A stretch of 64,000 nt of DNA from Castellaniella sp049671645 (GCF_049671645.1 NZ_JBATVG010000015.1:124001-188000); one strand, 5' to 3'; shown: positions 51,896 to 61,348, numbered from the stretch's first letter. Program-made: numbers and translations. Notes: generated from the letters alone by a model not told the origin.

Positions 51896-52360
51896 ATGAG
51901 TATTGTAGAAAACCGCAAAGCCACCCACGATTACTTCATCGAGGAGCGCTTCGAGGCCGGACTGGTCCTGGAGGGCTGGGAGGTCAAGGCGATCCGCGCC
52001 GGCCATGTCCAATTGAAAGAAGCCTATGTCATCGTGCGCGACGGCGCCCTGTGGATCCTGGGCATGCACGTCAGTCCCCTGCCGACCGCGTCCACCCACA
52101 TCCATCCCAACGCCACCCGCACGCGCAAACTGCTGCTGCACGCCCAGGAAATCAGCAAGCTGATCGGCAAGGTCGAACAGCGCGGCTATGCGCTGGTGCC
52201 GCTGAACCTGCACTACAAGGGCGGGCGCATCAAGCTGGATTTCGGCCTGGGACGCGGCAAGAAACTGCACGACAAGCGCGACACCCAGCGCGACAAGGAC
52301 TGGGCGCGTGAGAAAGAACGCCTGATGAAGCACGACACCCGCGGCAAGCAGAGCGACTGA
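51896..52360 (+). CDS. smpB: SsrA-binding protein SmpB
   Basis: A 154-residue RNA-binding protein that delivers tmRNA to stalled ribosomes. ENRKATHDYFIEERFEAGLVLEGWEVKAIRAGHVQLKEAYV is the canonical N-terminal OB-fold. LLLHAQEISKLIGKVEQRGYALVPLNLHYKGGRIKLDFGLGRGKKLHDKRDTQRDKDW carries the basic C-terminal tail that mimics the tRNA anticodon stem. The tmRNA gene itself is not adjacent. Confidence 0.95.
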   Translation: MSIVENRKATHDYFIEERFEAGLVLEGWEVKAIRAGHVQLKEAYVIVRDGALWILGMHVSPLPTASTHIHPNATRTRKLLLHAQEISKLIGKVEQRGYALVPLNLHYKGGRIKLDFGLGRGKKLHDKRDTQRDKDWAREKERLMKHDTRGKQSD

Positions 52361-52464
52361 CCCGCCATTGATCCCGAGCGCCCGACGCCAAGGCAACGGC
52401 GCCGGCCGACAATATCTGCTGTCTGAAAATCCCCCTTTCCCCAGGTTAATTCAATGAACTACAC

Positions 52465-52499
52465 CGAAATCTACCGATTTCGCGTGTTCTTCAGAACAC
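52465..52499. promoter_or_regulatory. Two adjacent inverted repeats between smpB and the Aer-like gene
   Basis: CGAAATC-TACC-GATTTCG (52465-52482) is followed one base later by GTGTTCT-TC-AGAACAC (52484-52499). Both arms are perfect. The DNA on the right is AT-rich and probably holds the promoter of the chemoreceptor gene. The repeats may end the smpB transcript or bind a regulator; there is no T-run. Confidence 0.4.
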
Positions 52500-52610
52500 C
52501 TTCTGCGTGATAAATTCAGAAAATAATAATTACTTTTATAAAAAAACACGCATCATCGCGTCTCACCTTTGTAACAAACCAGTCTCAGTCATCGGTTCGT
52601 GGAAGGATAT

Positions 52611-54227
52611 ATGCGCAAAAATCTGCCGGTCACAGGGGAAATCCACAATTACCCCGCTCACCTCACCCTGATTTCCATCACGGACATCAAGGGCAGGATC
52701 ACTTACTGCAACAGCGATTTCATCAGTGTCAGCGGCTACACCAAAGAGGAACTGCTGGGCCAGCCGCACAATATCCTGCGCCATCCCGACATGCCGGAGG
52801 AGGCTTTCCGGGACTTCTGGGCAACGATCCAGTCGGGAGAGCCCTGGAGCGCCCTGATCAAGAACCGCCGCAAGAACGGGGACGCTTATTGGGTCCGGGC
52901 CAATGCCACACCGGTGCGAAACGGCGATCGGATCGTCGGCTATCTCTCTGTGCGAACGCTGCCGGAGGTCTCCGAAATCGAGGCGGCGGAACAGCTTTTC
53001 TCGATCATGCGCAGGGAAGCCGAACGCGGGCGCCTGCGGCACCGCTTCCAGGGCGGACTCGTCCATCGGACCGGGCTGCTCCCCGCGTTTATCAAGCGCC
53101 TCAGCCCCGGGCGACAGGGAACGGCCCTGCTGCTCGGGCTGCTGGCCGCAGCCGGCCCCGTGGGGGCTGCATTTCTCGGGCTCCCGACCTGGAGTTTGCC
53201 GATTGCCGGGCTGCTGACTGCCCTATTGGCCTGGCTGGGCATATCCCGATGTTTCATCGCGCCGGCCGACCGAGTGGCGGAAGTCGCCCGTCATCTGGCC
53301 AGCGGAGACCTGTCGGAATTCATTTCCGTCCAGCGGTTCCAGGATGCGCGCCACCTGATGCTGCCGATCAACCAACTGGCCCTGATCATCCGCACAGTCA
53401 TCTGGGATATCCGGCAATTCCTGTCGAACGATGCTCATGAAGTGGCCAAGCACAGCCAGGACATGGTGGCACGCACGGAACAGCAGGCCGCCGGCCTGTC
53501 CAAGTCCGCCACAGCGATCGACCAGATCGGCGGCACGGTCCGGCAGACGTCGGATATGACGAAGACCGGCACGCGGATCGCGGGCGAAACGGTGGACACC
53601 GTGCGACGCAGTCAAGCAGCGGTCGAGGCACTGTCGGAAACGATGCAGCAGATCAGCGAGTCCTCTCAGAACATCAGCGATTTCGTCCAGGTGATCGAAT
53701 CGGTCGCCTTCCAGACCAATATCCTGGCTCTCAATGCCGCCACTGAAGCCGCGCGCGCCGGCGAGCATGGCCGGGGATTCGCGGTGGTCGCATCAGAGGT
53801 CCGCGCCCTTTCCCAGCGCACGACCGATGCTGCCCGGGAAGTGCGGCAGTTGATCGAAGAATCCCGCACCCGGGTCGAACACGGCAAACAGGGTATGGAA
53901 CAGACCCGGGCGCGCATGAACGATGTGGCGGGGGCCGTCGAACGCCAGGGCCAGATCCTGGCGGAGATCGACCTGGCGGCTCAGGAGCAGGCCGCGGGAA
54001 TCGCGGAAGCCAGCCAGGCCCTGCACACGCTGGACCAGATCACGCAAAGCAATGCGTCCATGGCCGATGGGCTCGCGCAGCTGTCCGAAAAGATGAGCCT
54101 CAACTCCAGGGCATCGCTGGACAACGTCCGGGTGTTCAGGCTGACATCCTCTGACCAGACGCATGCCGAGGTCGACGCGGTGGCGCTGCGGCGGATGAGC
54201 AAGGCGGATGCGCTGACGCCCGCTTGA
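52611..54227 (+). CDS. Aer-like PAS-domain chemoreceptor
   Basis: A 538-residue receptor of the aerotaxis type. The cytoplasmic N-terminal PAS domain (about residues 20-125) has ISITDIKGRITYCNSDFISVSGYTKEELLGQPHNILRHPDMPEEAFRDFWATIQSGEPWSALIKNRRKNGDAYWVRANATPV, strongly resembling the FAD-binding PAS of Aer. Two close hydrophobic segments follow (about 168-210), then HAMP-like sequence and the signalling domain with the tip VIESVAFQTNILALNAATEAARAGEHGRGFAVVASEVRALSQRT. There is no periplasmic sensor, so it should sense redox or energy state. The ATG follows GGAAGGA. Its upstream gap is AT-rich. Confidence 0.9.
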   Translation: MRKNLPVTGEIHNYPAHLTLISITDIKGRITYCNSDFISVSGYTKEELLGQPHNILRHPDMPEEAFRDFWATIQSGEPWSALIKNRRKNGDAYWVRANATPVRNGDRIVGYLSVRTLPEVSEIEAAEQLFSIMRREAERGRLRHRFQGGLVHRTGLLPAFIKRLSPGRQGTALLLGLLAAAGPVGAAFLGLPTWSLPIAGLLTALLAWLGISRCFIAPADRVAEVARHLASGDLSEFISVQRFQDARHLMLPINQLALIIRTVIWDIRQFLSNDAHEVAKHSQDMVARTEQQAAGLSKSATAIDQIGGTVRQTSDMTKTGTRIAGETVDTVRRSQAAVEALSETMQQISESSQNISDFVQVIESVAFQTNILALNAATEAARAGEHGRGFAVVASEVRALSQRTTDAAREVRQLIEESRTRVEHGKQGMEQTRARMNDVAGAVERQGQILAEIDLAAQEQAAGIAEASQALHTLDQITQSNASMADGLAQLSEKMSLNSRASLDNVRVFRLTSSDQTHAEVDAVALRRMSKADALTPA

Positions 54228-54293
54228 ACGGCACGCGAAGGCGGTCGGCAAGCCGGATCCGGTCCCGACCGCCGCCGCGCGGCGATCCACGCG

Positions 54294-54977
54294 CTAGGCG
54301 CGGATCGTGAAACCCTCGATCTCCAGCAGCTGCGCCTTGCGGCTCAGGCCGCCGCCGTAGCCGTTCAGGGTGCCGTTGCGTGCCAGGATGCGGTGGCAGG
54401 GAATGATGATGCTGATGGGGTTGCTGCCCACGGCGGTCCCCACCGCGCGGCCATGCCCCGCCCCCAGCCCGGCGCGCTCGCCCAGCTCGCCATAGGACAA
54501 GGTCGCCCCGCAGGGCACGTCCAGCAGCGCCTGCCAGATCCGTTTCTGGAACGCCGTGCCCTGGGGGTCCAGGGACACGCCAAACACCTTGCGACCGCCG
54601 CGCCAATACTCGTCCAGCTCCCGGAGGGTCTGTTCCAGAACGACCAGGGCACCGGCCGGCGTGTCGGCCTGCAGCAGCCGCAGCGCCGCCGGCTGACTGG
54701 CTGGCGTGGCGTCGATCCCTATCAGCGCATCCGCAGGGAACAGTTCACCCGTGGCGGACGCCGAATCCGCGCGGATGGCTCTCAGGCTACGCGCCGCCCT
54801 GCCCCGCACGACGCCTGCGGATGGCCGGGAGACGATCTCCGACTCGGACACGGCCGCCAGGCCCGGCAGGTGCGGACAATCCCGCTGATCGGTGAAATAC
54901 AGACCCGTCAGGCAATGCTCGTGGGCCGACAGCAGGATATCGCCCAGCGGGGATGAAAGAAGCGCGTGAAACAGCAT
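54294..54977 (-). CDS. ogt: Methylated-DNA-protein-cysteine methyltransferase with an unusual internal insert
   Basis: A 227-residue O6-alkylguanine-DNA alkyltransferase. The C-terminal domain holds GTAFQKRIWQALLDVPCGATLSYGELGERAG, the arginine finger region GHGRAVGTAVGSNPISIIIPCHR with the acceptor Cys in PCHR, and NGYGGGLSRKAQLLEIEG. The N-terminal domain starts LFHALLSSPLGDILLSAHEHCLTGLYFTDQRDCP. Between them lie about 60 extra residues, rich in Ala and Ser, which common Ogt proteins (about 160-180 aa) lack. No good ribosome site precedes the ATG; the frame stays open for 65 more codons. Confidence 0.85.
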   Translation of the reverse strand: MLFHALLSSPLGDILLSAHEHCLTGLYFTDQRDCPHLPGLAAVSESEIVSRPSAGVVRGRAARSLRAIRADSASATGELFPADALIGIDATPASQPAALRLLQADTPAGALVVLEQTLRELDEYWRGGRKVFGVSLDPQGTAFQKRIWQALLDVPCGATLSYGELGERAGLGAGHGRAVGTAVGSNPISIIIPCHRILARNGTLNGYGGGLSRKAQLLEIEGFTIRA

Positions 54978-55095
54978 GATGGAAAACTCGGCAGGTGATG
55001 ACGCAACGGCCCGCAGGCCCTGAACAAACCAGGCATGGGAGAGCCTCTGGGCCGGGCCGGCGCGCCTGGACGCTTCCAGTTTAACGACCCGCATG

Positions 55096-55139
55096 AAAAA
55101 CACCCCAAAAGCCTGGATCGGTGTCCAGCTTTTGGGGTG
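55096..55139 (-). terminator. Rho-independent terminator after ppsA
   Basis: CACCCCAAAAG and CTTTTGGGGTG pair around an inner CTGGA/TCCAG stem (55101-55139), with one bulged C. Read on the minus strand it is followed by TTTTT (55096-55100). It lies about 70 nt after the ppsA stop. Confidence 0.88.
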
Positions 55140-55211
55140 CGCTTCACCTGCCGATCCGGCTGCGCCGGCCATGTTCGGCCGGCGGGCTGGCGCCAGGGGC
55201 GCCAGCCTCGA

Positions 55212-57590
55212 TCAAGCCGCGACCTTGGTATCGGCCAGCCGCTGCCAGGTATCGACCACCGTGTCCGGGTTCAAGGACATGGACAGGATGCCTTCGTCGC
55301 GCAGCCACTGGGCCAGGTCGGGATGATCGCTGGGGCCCTGGCCGCAGATGCCGACGTACTTGCCGGCCTTCAGGCAGGCCTGGATGGCGCGGCGCAGCAT
55401 GAACTGCACGGCCGGGTCGCGTTCGTCGAAATCGGCCGCCAGCAGTTCCATGCCGGAATCCCGGTCCAGCCCCAGGGTCAGCTGGGTCATGTCATTGGAG
55501 CCGATGGAAAACCCGTCGAAGAATTGCAGGAACTCGTCGGCCAGGATGGCATTGGTGGGGACCTCGCACATCATGATCAGGCGCAGGCCATTGTCGCCGC
55601 GCTTCAGGCCGTGCGACGCCAGCAGTTCCACCACGCGCTGCGCCTGTCCGAGCGTGCGCACGAACGGCACCATGATTTCCACGTTGGTCAGGCCCATCTC
55701 GTCGCGGACCTTCTTCAAGGCCTCGCATTCCATGCGGAAGCACTCGGCGAAGTCCTCCGAGACGTAGCGCGACGCGCCGCGAAAGCCCAGCATGGGGTTT
55801 TCTTCCTCGGGTTCGTAGCGCGAACCGCCCACCAGCTTGCGGTATTCATTGGACTTGAAGTCCGACAGGCGCACGATGACGGGCTTCGGATAGAAAGCGG
55901 CGCCGATGGTGGCGATGCCTTCGGCCAGCTTTTCCACGAAGAAGGCGCGCGGGCTGGCATAGCCCCGGGCAGCCGATTCCACGGCCTTTTTCAGGTCGCC
56001 GTCGACATTGGGGTAGTCCAGGATCGCCTTGGGGTGGACGTTGATGTTGTTGTTGATGATGAATTCCAGGCGGGCCAACCCCACGCCCCCATTGGGAATC
56101 TGGGAGAAATCGAAGGCCAGCTGCGGATTGCCGACGTTCATCATGACCTTCAGGCCGATGTCGGGCATTTCGCCCCAGCGGACTTCCTCGATCTCGGTCT
56201 CGATCAGGCCGTCGTAGATGTGGCCTTCGTCGCCTTCGGCGCAGGACACGGTGACCTCGCGCCCATTGGCCAGCACGTCGGTGGCGTCGGCGCAGCCGAC
56301 GACCGCGGGAATGCCCAGTTCACGCGCGATGATGGCCGCGTGGCAGGTGCGCCCGCCCCGATTGGTGACGATGGCCGAGGCCAGTTTCATGACCGGTTCC
56401 CAGTTGGGATCGGTCATGTCGGTAACCAGGATGTCGCCTGCCCGGACCTTGTCCATTTCCGAGGCATCGGCGACCACCCGCACGGTGCCCGAACCGATCT
56501 TCTGGCCGATGGCCCGGCCGCGCACCAGGACTTCGCCCGTGGCTTTCAGGCGATAGCGTTCCTGCACGTCATGGTGTCCTTGCTGGGACTTCACGGTCTC
56601 CGGGCGGGCCTGCAGGATGTAGAGCTTGCCGTCGATGCCGTCACGCCCCCATTCGATGTCCATGGGACGCTGGTAGTGCTTTTCAATGATGGTCGCGTAC
56701 TGCGCCAGTTCGATGATCTCGTCATCGGTCAGGGAATAGCGATTGCGTTCGGAAGCCGGGACCTCCACCGTGCGCACGGCATGGCCCGAGACGCGCTGCT
56801 CGTCGAATTCCATCTTGATGAGCTTCGAACCGATGCGGCGGCTGATGACGGGATAGTGGCCGGCCGCCAGCGTGGGTTTGAACACATAGAATTCATCCGG
56901 GTTCACGGCCCCCTGGACCACGGTTTCACCCAGGCCATAGGAAGACGTGACGAAGACGACGTCCTTGAAGCCGGACTCCGTATCCAGCGTGAACATCACG
57001 CCGGCGCTGCCCTTGTCGGAACGCACCATGCGCTGAATGCCGGCCGACAGGGCGACCTCGGCATGCGCGTAGCCTTTGTGCACGCGATAGGAAATCGCGC
57101 GGTCGTTGTACAGGGACGCGAACACGTGACGGATCTTTTCCAGCACGTCGTCGATGCCGACCACGTTCAGGTAGGTTTCCTGCTGGCCGGCAAAGGACGC
57201 ATCGGGCAGGTCTTCGGCGGTGGCGGACGAGCGCACGGCAAAGGAACCCTTGCCATCGGCATCCAATTGGGCGAAGGCGCTGCGGATGGCCTCTTCGAAG
57301 GCGGCCGGGAACGGCGTGTCGATCACCCACTGGCGGATTTCCGCCCCGGCGGCAGCCAGTTCACGCACGTCGTCGGCGTTCAAGGTGTCCAGGCGCGCCT
57401 TGATGCGGGCATCCAGCCCGGTGGAATTCAGGAAATCACGGAAGGCATCGGCGGTGGTCGCGAAGCCGCCCGGCACACGGACCCCGGCGCCGGCCAACTG
57501 GCTGATCATTTCACCGAGAGAAGCGTTCTTACCCCCTACCGAGTCCACATCCGACATGCGGAGCTGCTCGAACGATACAACGTAAGACAT
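55212..57590 (-). CDS. ppsA: Phosphoenolpyruvate synthase (pyruvate, water dikinase)
   Basis: A 792-residue gluconeogenic enzyme converting pyruvate, ATP and water to PEP, AMP and phosphate. The N-terminal ATP-grasp domain has VGGKNASLGEMISQL and SFAVRSSATAEDLPDASFAGQQETYLNV. The swivelling domain carries the catalytic His in TNRGGRTCHAAIIARELGIPAVVG. The C-terminal barrel has FSIGSNDMTQLTLGLDRDSG and the catalytic Cys in GKYVGICGQGPSDHP. The ATG follows AAAGGTGA. It is divergent from its own regulatory kinase-phosphorylase gene ppsR. It would be needed for growth on C2/C3 compounds, for example acetyl-CoA from taurine. Confidence 0.96.
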   Translation of the reverse strand: MSYVVSFEQLRMSDVDSVGGKNASLGEMISQLAGAGVRVPGGFATTADAFRDFLNSTGLDARIKARLDTLNADDVRELAAAGAEIRQWVIDTPFPAAFEEAIRSAFAQLDADGKGSFAVRSSATAEDLPDASFAGQQETYLNVVGIDDVLEKIRHVFASLYNDRAISYRVHKGYAHAEVALSAGIQRMVRSDKGSAGVMFTLDTESGFKDVVFVTSSYGLGETVVQGAVNPDEFYVFKPTLAAGHYPVISRRIGSKLIKMEFDEQRVSGHAVRTVEVPASERNRYSLTDDEIIELAQYATIIEKHYQRPMDIEWGRDGIDGKLYILQARPETVKSQQGHHDVQERYRLKATGEVLVRGRAIGQKIGSGTVRVVADASEMDKVRAGDILVTDMTDPNWEPVMKLASAIVTNRGGRTCHAAIIARELGIPAVVGCADATDVLANGREVTVSCAEGDEGHIYDGLIETEIEEVRWGEMPDIGLKVMMNVGNPQLAFDFSQIPNGGVGLARLEFIINNNINVHPKAILDYPNVDGDLKKAVESAARGYASPRAFFVEKLAEGIATIGAAFYPKPVIVRLSDFKSNEYRKLVGGSRYEPEEENPMLGFRGASRYVSEDFAECFRMECEALKKVRDEMGLTNVEIMVPFVRTLGQAQRVVELLASHGLKRGDNGLRLIMMCEVPTNAILADEFLQFFDGFSIGSNDMTQLTLGLDRDSGMELLAADFDERDPAVQFMLRRAIQACLKAGKYVGICGQGPSDHPDLAQWLRDEGILSMSLNPDTVVDTWQRLADTKVAA

Positions 57591-57808
57591 GATGTCACCT
57601 TTGAGATAGAAAAAGCGTGTTTGCGGGACGCACGCCGCCCCCGGGAAAGGCGCCCCGGGAGCGCGAACCACGCGACAGCGGCTGCCCTGGAAGAGCGCCC
57701 CGCCGCCTGCGGCCGGCATGCGTCCGGCAAACCAGCCTTGCCTGACCATCAGGTGACTGGTAACCTTCGCGGATTGTACCGTTTCTAAGGCTTGGTGGTT
57801 CAAAATCC

Positions 57809-58642
57809 ATGATCGATCCCGTCATCGAACGCCCCGTGTTCATCGTCTCGGACAGTACCGGGATTACCGCTGAGACCTTCAGCCACGCGGTTCTGTCGCA
57901 ATTCGAGGAAATCGCCTTCCAGGCGGTGCGTCTGCCCTTCATCGACTCGGTTGAAAAGGCCGACGCCGCCGCGCGGCGCATCAGCCAACGGGCGGATCAG
58001 GGCGGACAGCCGCCGCTGGTGTTCAGCACGCTGGTCGATCCGGAAATCGCCGACCGCATCCGCGAGGCCCCCTGCATTTTCCTGGATCTGTTCGGCGCCT
58101 TCGTGCAGCGCCTGGAAGGCGTGCTGGGCGTGAAATCCAGCCGCTCGGTGGGCCGGTCGCACACCAACGGGCTGTCCAAGCAGTACAACAACCGCATCGA
58201 GGCCATCAATTTCAGCCTGGCCCACGACGATGGCCAGTACATCCAGGGGCTGGAGCAGGCCGACGTCATCCTGGTGGGGGTGTCGCGCTGCGGCAAAACG
58301 CCCACCAGCCTGTACCTGGCCATGCAGTACGCGGTCAAGGCGGCCAACTACCCCCTGATCCCGGAGGACTTCGACCGCGGCGCCCTGCCCGCCACGCTGC
58401 TGCCGTTCCGGCGCAAGCTGTTCGGCCTGTCGATCCAGCCTGAACGCCTGGCCGAGGTGCGCAACGAACGCCGGCCCAACAGCACCTACGCGTCCCTGAA
58501 GCAATGCCGCCAGGAAGTCGCCGACGCCGAGCGCCTGATGCGTATGGAAAACATTCCATGGCTGTCCACCACGACGCGCTCCATCGAGGAAATCTCCACC
58601 AAGATCCTGGACGAGGTCGGGCTGGATCGCACCACCTACTGA
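57809..58642 (+). CDS. ppsR: PEP synthase regulatory protein (ADP-dependent kinase / Pi-dependent phosphorylase)
   Basis: A 277-residue DUF299 protein that inactivates PpsA by phosphorylating a Thr next to its catalytic His and reactivates it by phosphorolysis. VFIVSDSTGITAETFSHAVLSQF opens the protein. The ATP/ADP-binding P-loop is ILVGVSRCGKTPTSLYLAMQYAVKAANYPLIPEDF. The C-terminus ends with IPWLSTTTRSIEEISTKILDEVGL. It is divergent from ppsA across 218 nt. This pairing is standard in betaproteobacteria. Confidence 0.94.
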   Translation: MIDPVIERPVFIVSDSTGITAETFSHAVLSQFEEIAFQAVRLPFIDSVEKADAAARRISQRADQGGQPPLVFSTLVDPEIADRIREAPCIFLDLFGAFVQRLEGVLGVKSSRSVGRSHTNGLSKQYNNRIEAINFSLAHDDGQYIQGLEQADVILVGVSRCGKTPTSLYLAMQYAVKAANYPLIPEDFDRGALPATLLPFRRKLFGLSIQPERLAEVRNERRPNSTYASLKQCRQEVADAERLMRMENIPWLSTTTRSIEEISTKILDEVGLDRTTY

Positions 58643-58656
58643 ACCAGGCCGCGGAT

Positions 58657-59457
58657 TCAGCCTGCCTGCTGCCGGCGCTGCTCGAACAGGCAGATGGCCG
58701 CGGCGGCCGCGACGTTCAGGGACTCGACCCCCGCCGACTGGGGAATGTGCACGCGCCAATCGGCAACCTGCAACAGGTCCGCCGCGACACCCCGTCCCTC
58801 GTTGCCGAACAGCCAGGCGCAAGGCTGCCGCAGATCCTGCCGATACACGGACTGCGCCTGTTCCAGGGTGGTGGCGGCCAATGGAATGCGCAGGCGCTCG
58901 CGCAGGGCCTGCAAATCCGCGCGCTCATGAATCCGCAGGGCGAAATGGGCGCCCTGCCCGCTGCGCAGCACCTTTGGCGACCAGGCCGCCGCGCAGCCTG
59001 CGGACAGATAGGCGGCGCCCAGGCCGGCGGCGGCGGCCGTGCGCAGCAAAGTCCCCAGATTGCCCGGGTCCTGCACCCGGTCCAGCCACAGGCAGCCTTC
59101 CGAGATCTGTTCCGGCAAGGCCGCCAGGGGCGGCTCCACCAGGAAAAAGACGGCATGGCCGTGTTCCACCTGGGATAACACCCGGGCGAGATGATCTTCG
59201 AGCACGATACGGCGCGTGGATTCACAGTCCCGCCACAGCGGCTTGATCCAGCCCGGAGACTGCGCCTGGATCGCCTCGCTGACGATCAGGGCCTGAGGCG
59301 GGCCATTGTGTTCCAGCCAGGCGCGGCACAGGTGCTCGCCTTCGAGGATGACGCGGCTTTCATGGCGGCCGGGGCGCCCCTGGGCCAGGCGCAACCAGAG
59401 CCGGTAATCCGGATTGTCGCGCGAAGCGATGTGCCGCACGGGCGCCGCGATGCTCAT
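58657..59457 (-). CDS. SpoU/TrmH-family RNA methyltransferase
   Basis: A 266-residue SPOUT methyltransferase. The N-terminal substrate-binding part has ESRVILEGEHLCRAWLEHNG. The C-terminal knotted SAM domain has the three motifs LWLDRVQDPGNLGTLLRTAAAAGLG (with the Asn and Arg), AWLFGNEGRGV and IPQSAGVESLNVAAAAAICLFE. It should 2'-O-methylate a ribose in rRNA or tRNA; which residue cannot be told. It overlaps rnhB (ATGA) and follows it in the lipid A cluster, as in other Burkholderiales. Confidence 0.88.
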   Translation of the reverse strand: MSIAAPVRHIASRDNPDYRLWLRLAQGRPGRHESRVILEGEHLCRAWLEHNGPPQALIVSEAIQAQSPGWIKPLWRDCESTRRIVLEDHLARVLSQVEHGHAVFFLVEPPLAALPEQISEGCLWLDRVQDPGNLGTLLRTAAAAGLGAAYLSAGCAAAWSPKVLRSGQGAHFALRIHERADLQALRERLRIPLAATTLEQAQSVYRQDLRQPCAWLFGNEGRGVAADLLQVADWRVHIPQSAGVESLNVAAAAAICLFEQRRQQAG

Positions 59458-60074
59458 GCCTGCTTATCCTGTAGAAGCCGCCGGACGGGGGCGAAGCTGC
59501 GGCGGTGCGCCGGGCAGGGACCGAATTGCACCAGGCGCTCCAGATGCAGCGCCGTGCCGTAACCCTTGTGCTGGTCAAAAGCATAGTGCGGGTACTGCGC
59601 GTGCAAAGCCAGGCAGCAGGCATCCCGAGCGGTCTTGGCCAGAATCGAGGCGGCTGAAATGGCGGGTTCCAGGGCATCGCCGCCAATCACCGCGCGGGCG
59701 GGACACGGCAGTCCGGTCGGCAAGCGATTGCCGTCCACGAGAATCAGTTGCGGCGGGCGCGCAAGCGCGTCGCACGCCTGGCGCATGGCCAGCAGCGTCG
59801 CCCGCAGAATATTCAGGCGGTCGATCGTCTCGACATCCGCCTGGGCAACGGCCCAGGCCAGCGCCCGTTCCCGGATCTGCGCGGCCAGGATCTCCCGGCG
59901 CCGGGCGCTGAGTTTCTTCGAATCTGCCAGGCCCGCGATGGGGCGGTCCGGATCCAGGATGACGGCGGCGGCGAACACCGGCCCCGCCAGCGGCCCCCTG
60001 CCCGCCTCGTCCACCCCCGCGATCCAGTCCGGCAAAGGCGGGGTGACTGCAAACAGATCAGGTTGCTCGGTCAT
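59454..60074 (-). CDS. rnhB: Ribonuclease HII
   Basis: A 206-residue enzyme that cuts the RNA strand of RNA-DNA hybrids and single ribonucleotides in DNA. The active-site motif is WIAGVDEAGRGPLAGPVFAAAVIL (Asp-Glu-Ala-Gly-Arg-Gly). LADSKKLSARRRE, LILVDGNRLP and GDALEPAISAASILAKTARD supply further acidic and conserved residues. HKGYGTALHLERL is near the end. The ATG lies within the end of lpxB (17-nt overlap), so translation is probably coupled. Confidence 0.95.
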   Translation of the reverse strand: MTEQPDLFAVTPPLPDWIAGVDEAGRGPLAGPVFAAAVILDPDRPIAGLADSKKLSARRREILAAQIRERALAWAVAQADVETIDRLNILRATLLAMRQACDALARPPQLILVDGNRLPTGLPCPARAVIGGDALEPAISAASILAKTARDACCLALHAQYPHYAFDQHKGYGTALHLERLVQFGPCPAHRRSFAPVRRLLQDKQA

Positions 60075-61287
60075 GGCAGACCCGCAAAATGGCTTCGGCG
60101 GCCAGCCCCGGAGTATCCCGGTCCAGCGTCTCATGCAGGGCGGCAAAGCGCCGCGCGACCCGTGCGCCATGATCCTGGTCGCTCAGCGCCACCCAGGTCT
60201 GTTCCGCCAGCGCTTCGGGTGTGGCGGCCTCCTGCAGCAGTTCGGGCACGACGAACTCCCGTTCCAGGATGTTGGGCAAGCCCACCCAGGGCAGGCTGGG
60301 CGCATCCTGGCCGGATTTCCAGGCCATGATGCGCCGCATCCAGGGGCTGATGACATAGGAAATGACCAACGGTCTCTTGAACAGGGCGGCTTCCAGCGTC
60401 GCGGTGCCGCTGGCGACCAGCACGGCGTCGGCGGCTTCCATCGCATGCCAGGCGACCGGCCATTCCGCCGAATCCAGCCCATCCGGGCGTGGCGCGGCGC
60501 CAGGCGCGTCCGGCAGGCCCGCCACCACCCGGCATCCCGATACCGGGTATTGCGCCAGAATGGCCTCGAACTGGGCCCGGCGCCGGGCATTGACGACTGG
60601 CACGACGACTTGCAGGTCCGGGTCCTGGCGGCGCAGGATCTGCGCCGCCTGCAGGAACCGGGGCGCCAGCAGGCGCAATTCGGATTCCCGGCTGCCCGGC
60701 ATCAATGCCAGGACGCGGCGGGCCGGGTCCAGATTCAGCGCCGCCCGGGCCGCGGCGCGGTCTGGCGTCTTGGGGATCAATTCCGCCAGAGGATGCCCCA
60801 CATACGTGACGGGGACGCCCTGTTCGCGATAGAGATCGACCTCGAAGGGGAACAGCACCAGCATGTGCGACACCGCTCGGCGGATCTGATGGATGCGCTC
60901 GAAACGCCAGGCCCAGATCGACGGGCCGACGAAATGGACGGTGGGGATGCCGGCCGCCCGCAGTTTTTCTTCCAGCCGCAGATTGAAATCCGGCGCGTCG
61001 ACCCCGACGAACACATCGGGACGCTCAGTCAGGACGCGTCGCCGCGTGTCGCGCCAGGTGCGGATGAGGCGCGGCGCCTGCCGCAGCGCATCGACGTAGC
61101 CAAAGACCGACAGGGCATCCATCGGATGCCAGGCATGAAAACCCGCGTGAGCCATCGCCGGCCCGCCGATGCCCGCCGCCGTCGCAGAAGGATCCCGTGC
61201 CCGCAGCCCCCGTATCACACGGGCGGCCAGCAGATCCCCGGAAGGTTCGCCGGCGACGATGGCGGCGCGAACCCCGCCGCCCGTCAT
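60058..61287 (-). CDS. lpxB: Lipid A disaccharide synthase
   Basis: A 409-residue glycosyltransferase (GT-B fold, family 19) that joins UDP-diacylglucosamine and lipid X at the inner membrane. Conserved stretches are VAGEPSGDLLAARVIRGLR, GIGGPAMAHAGF, DAPDFNLRLEEKLRAAGIPTVHFVGPSIWAWR, LALMPGSRESELRLLAPRFL and ASGTATLEAALFKRPLVISYV. The ATG at 61287 gives MTGGGVRAAIVAGEPSGD; the open frame continues upstream without family similarity. It follows lpxA by about 60 nt. Confidence 0.95.
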   Translation of the reverse strand: MTGGGVRAAIVAGEPSGDLLAARVIRGLRARDPSATAAGIGGPAMAHAGFHAWHPMDALSVFGYVDALRQAPRLIRTWRDTRRRVLTERPDVFVGVDAPDFNLRLEEKLRAAGIPTVHFVGPSIWAWRFERIHQIRRAVSHMLVLFPFEVDLYREQGVPVTYVGHPLAELIPKTPDRAAARAALNLDPARRVLALMPGSRESELRLLAPRFLQAAQILRRQDPDLQVVVPVVNARRRAQFEAILAQYPVSGCRVVAGLPDAPGAAPRPDGLDSAEWPVAWHAMEAADAVLVASGTATLEAALFKRPLVISYVISPWMRRIMAWKSGQDAPSLPWVGLPNILEREFVVPELLQEAATPEALAEQTWVALSDQDHGARVARRFAALHETLDRDTPGLAAEAILRVCHDRAT

Positions 61288-61348
61288 GACAGGCCCCGGC
61301 GACCCCGCCGCGCCAGATTGCCCGCGGGGCCGGGCCGGCTGAGTGCGG

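Noticed and set aside
52361..52610. tmRNA gene next to smpB
   Set aside because: The gap is too short for a tmRNA (about 350 nt) and no tRNA-like acceptor or tag reading frame is seen.
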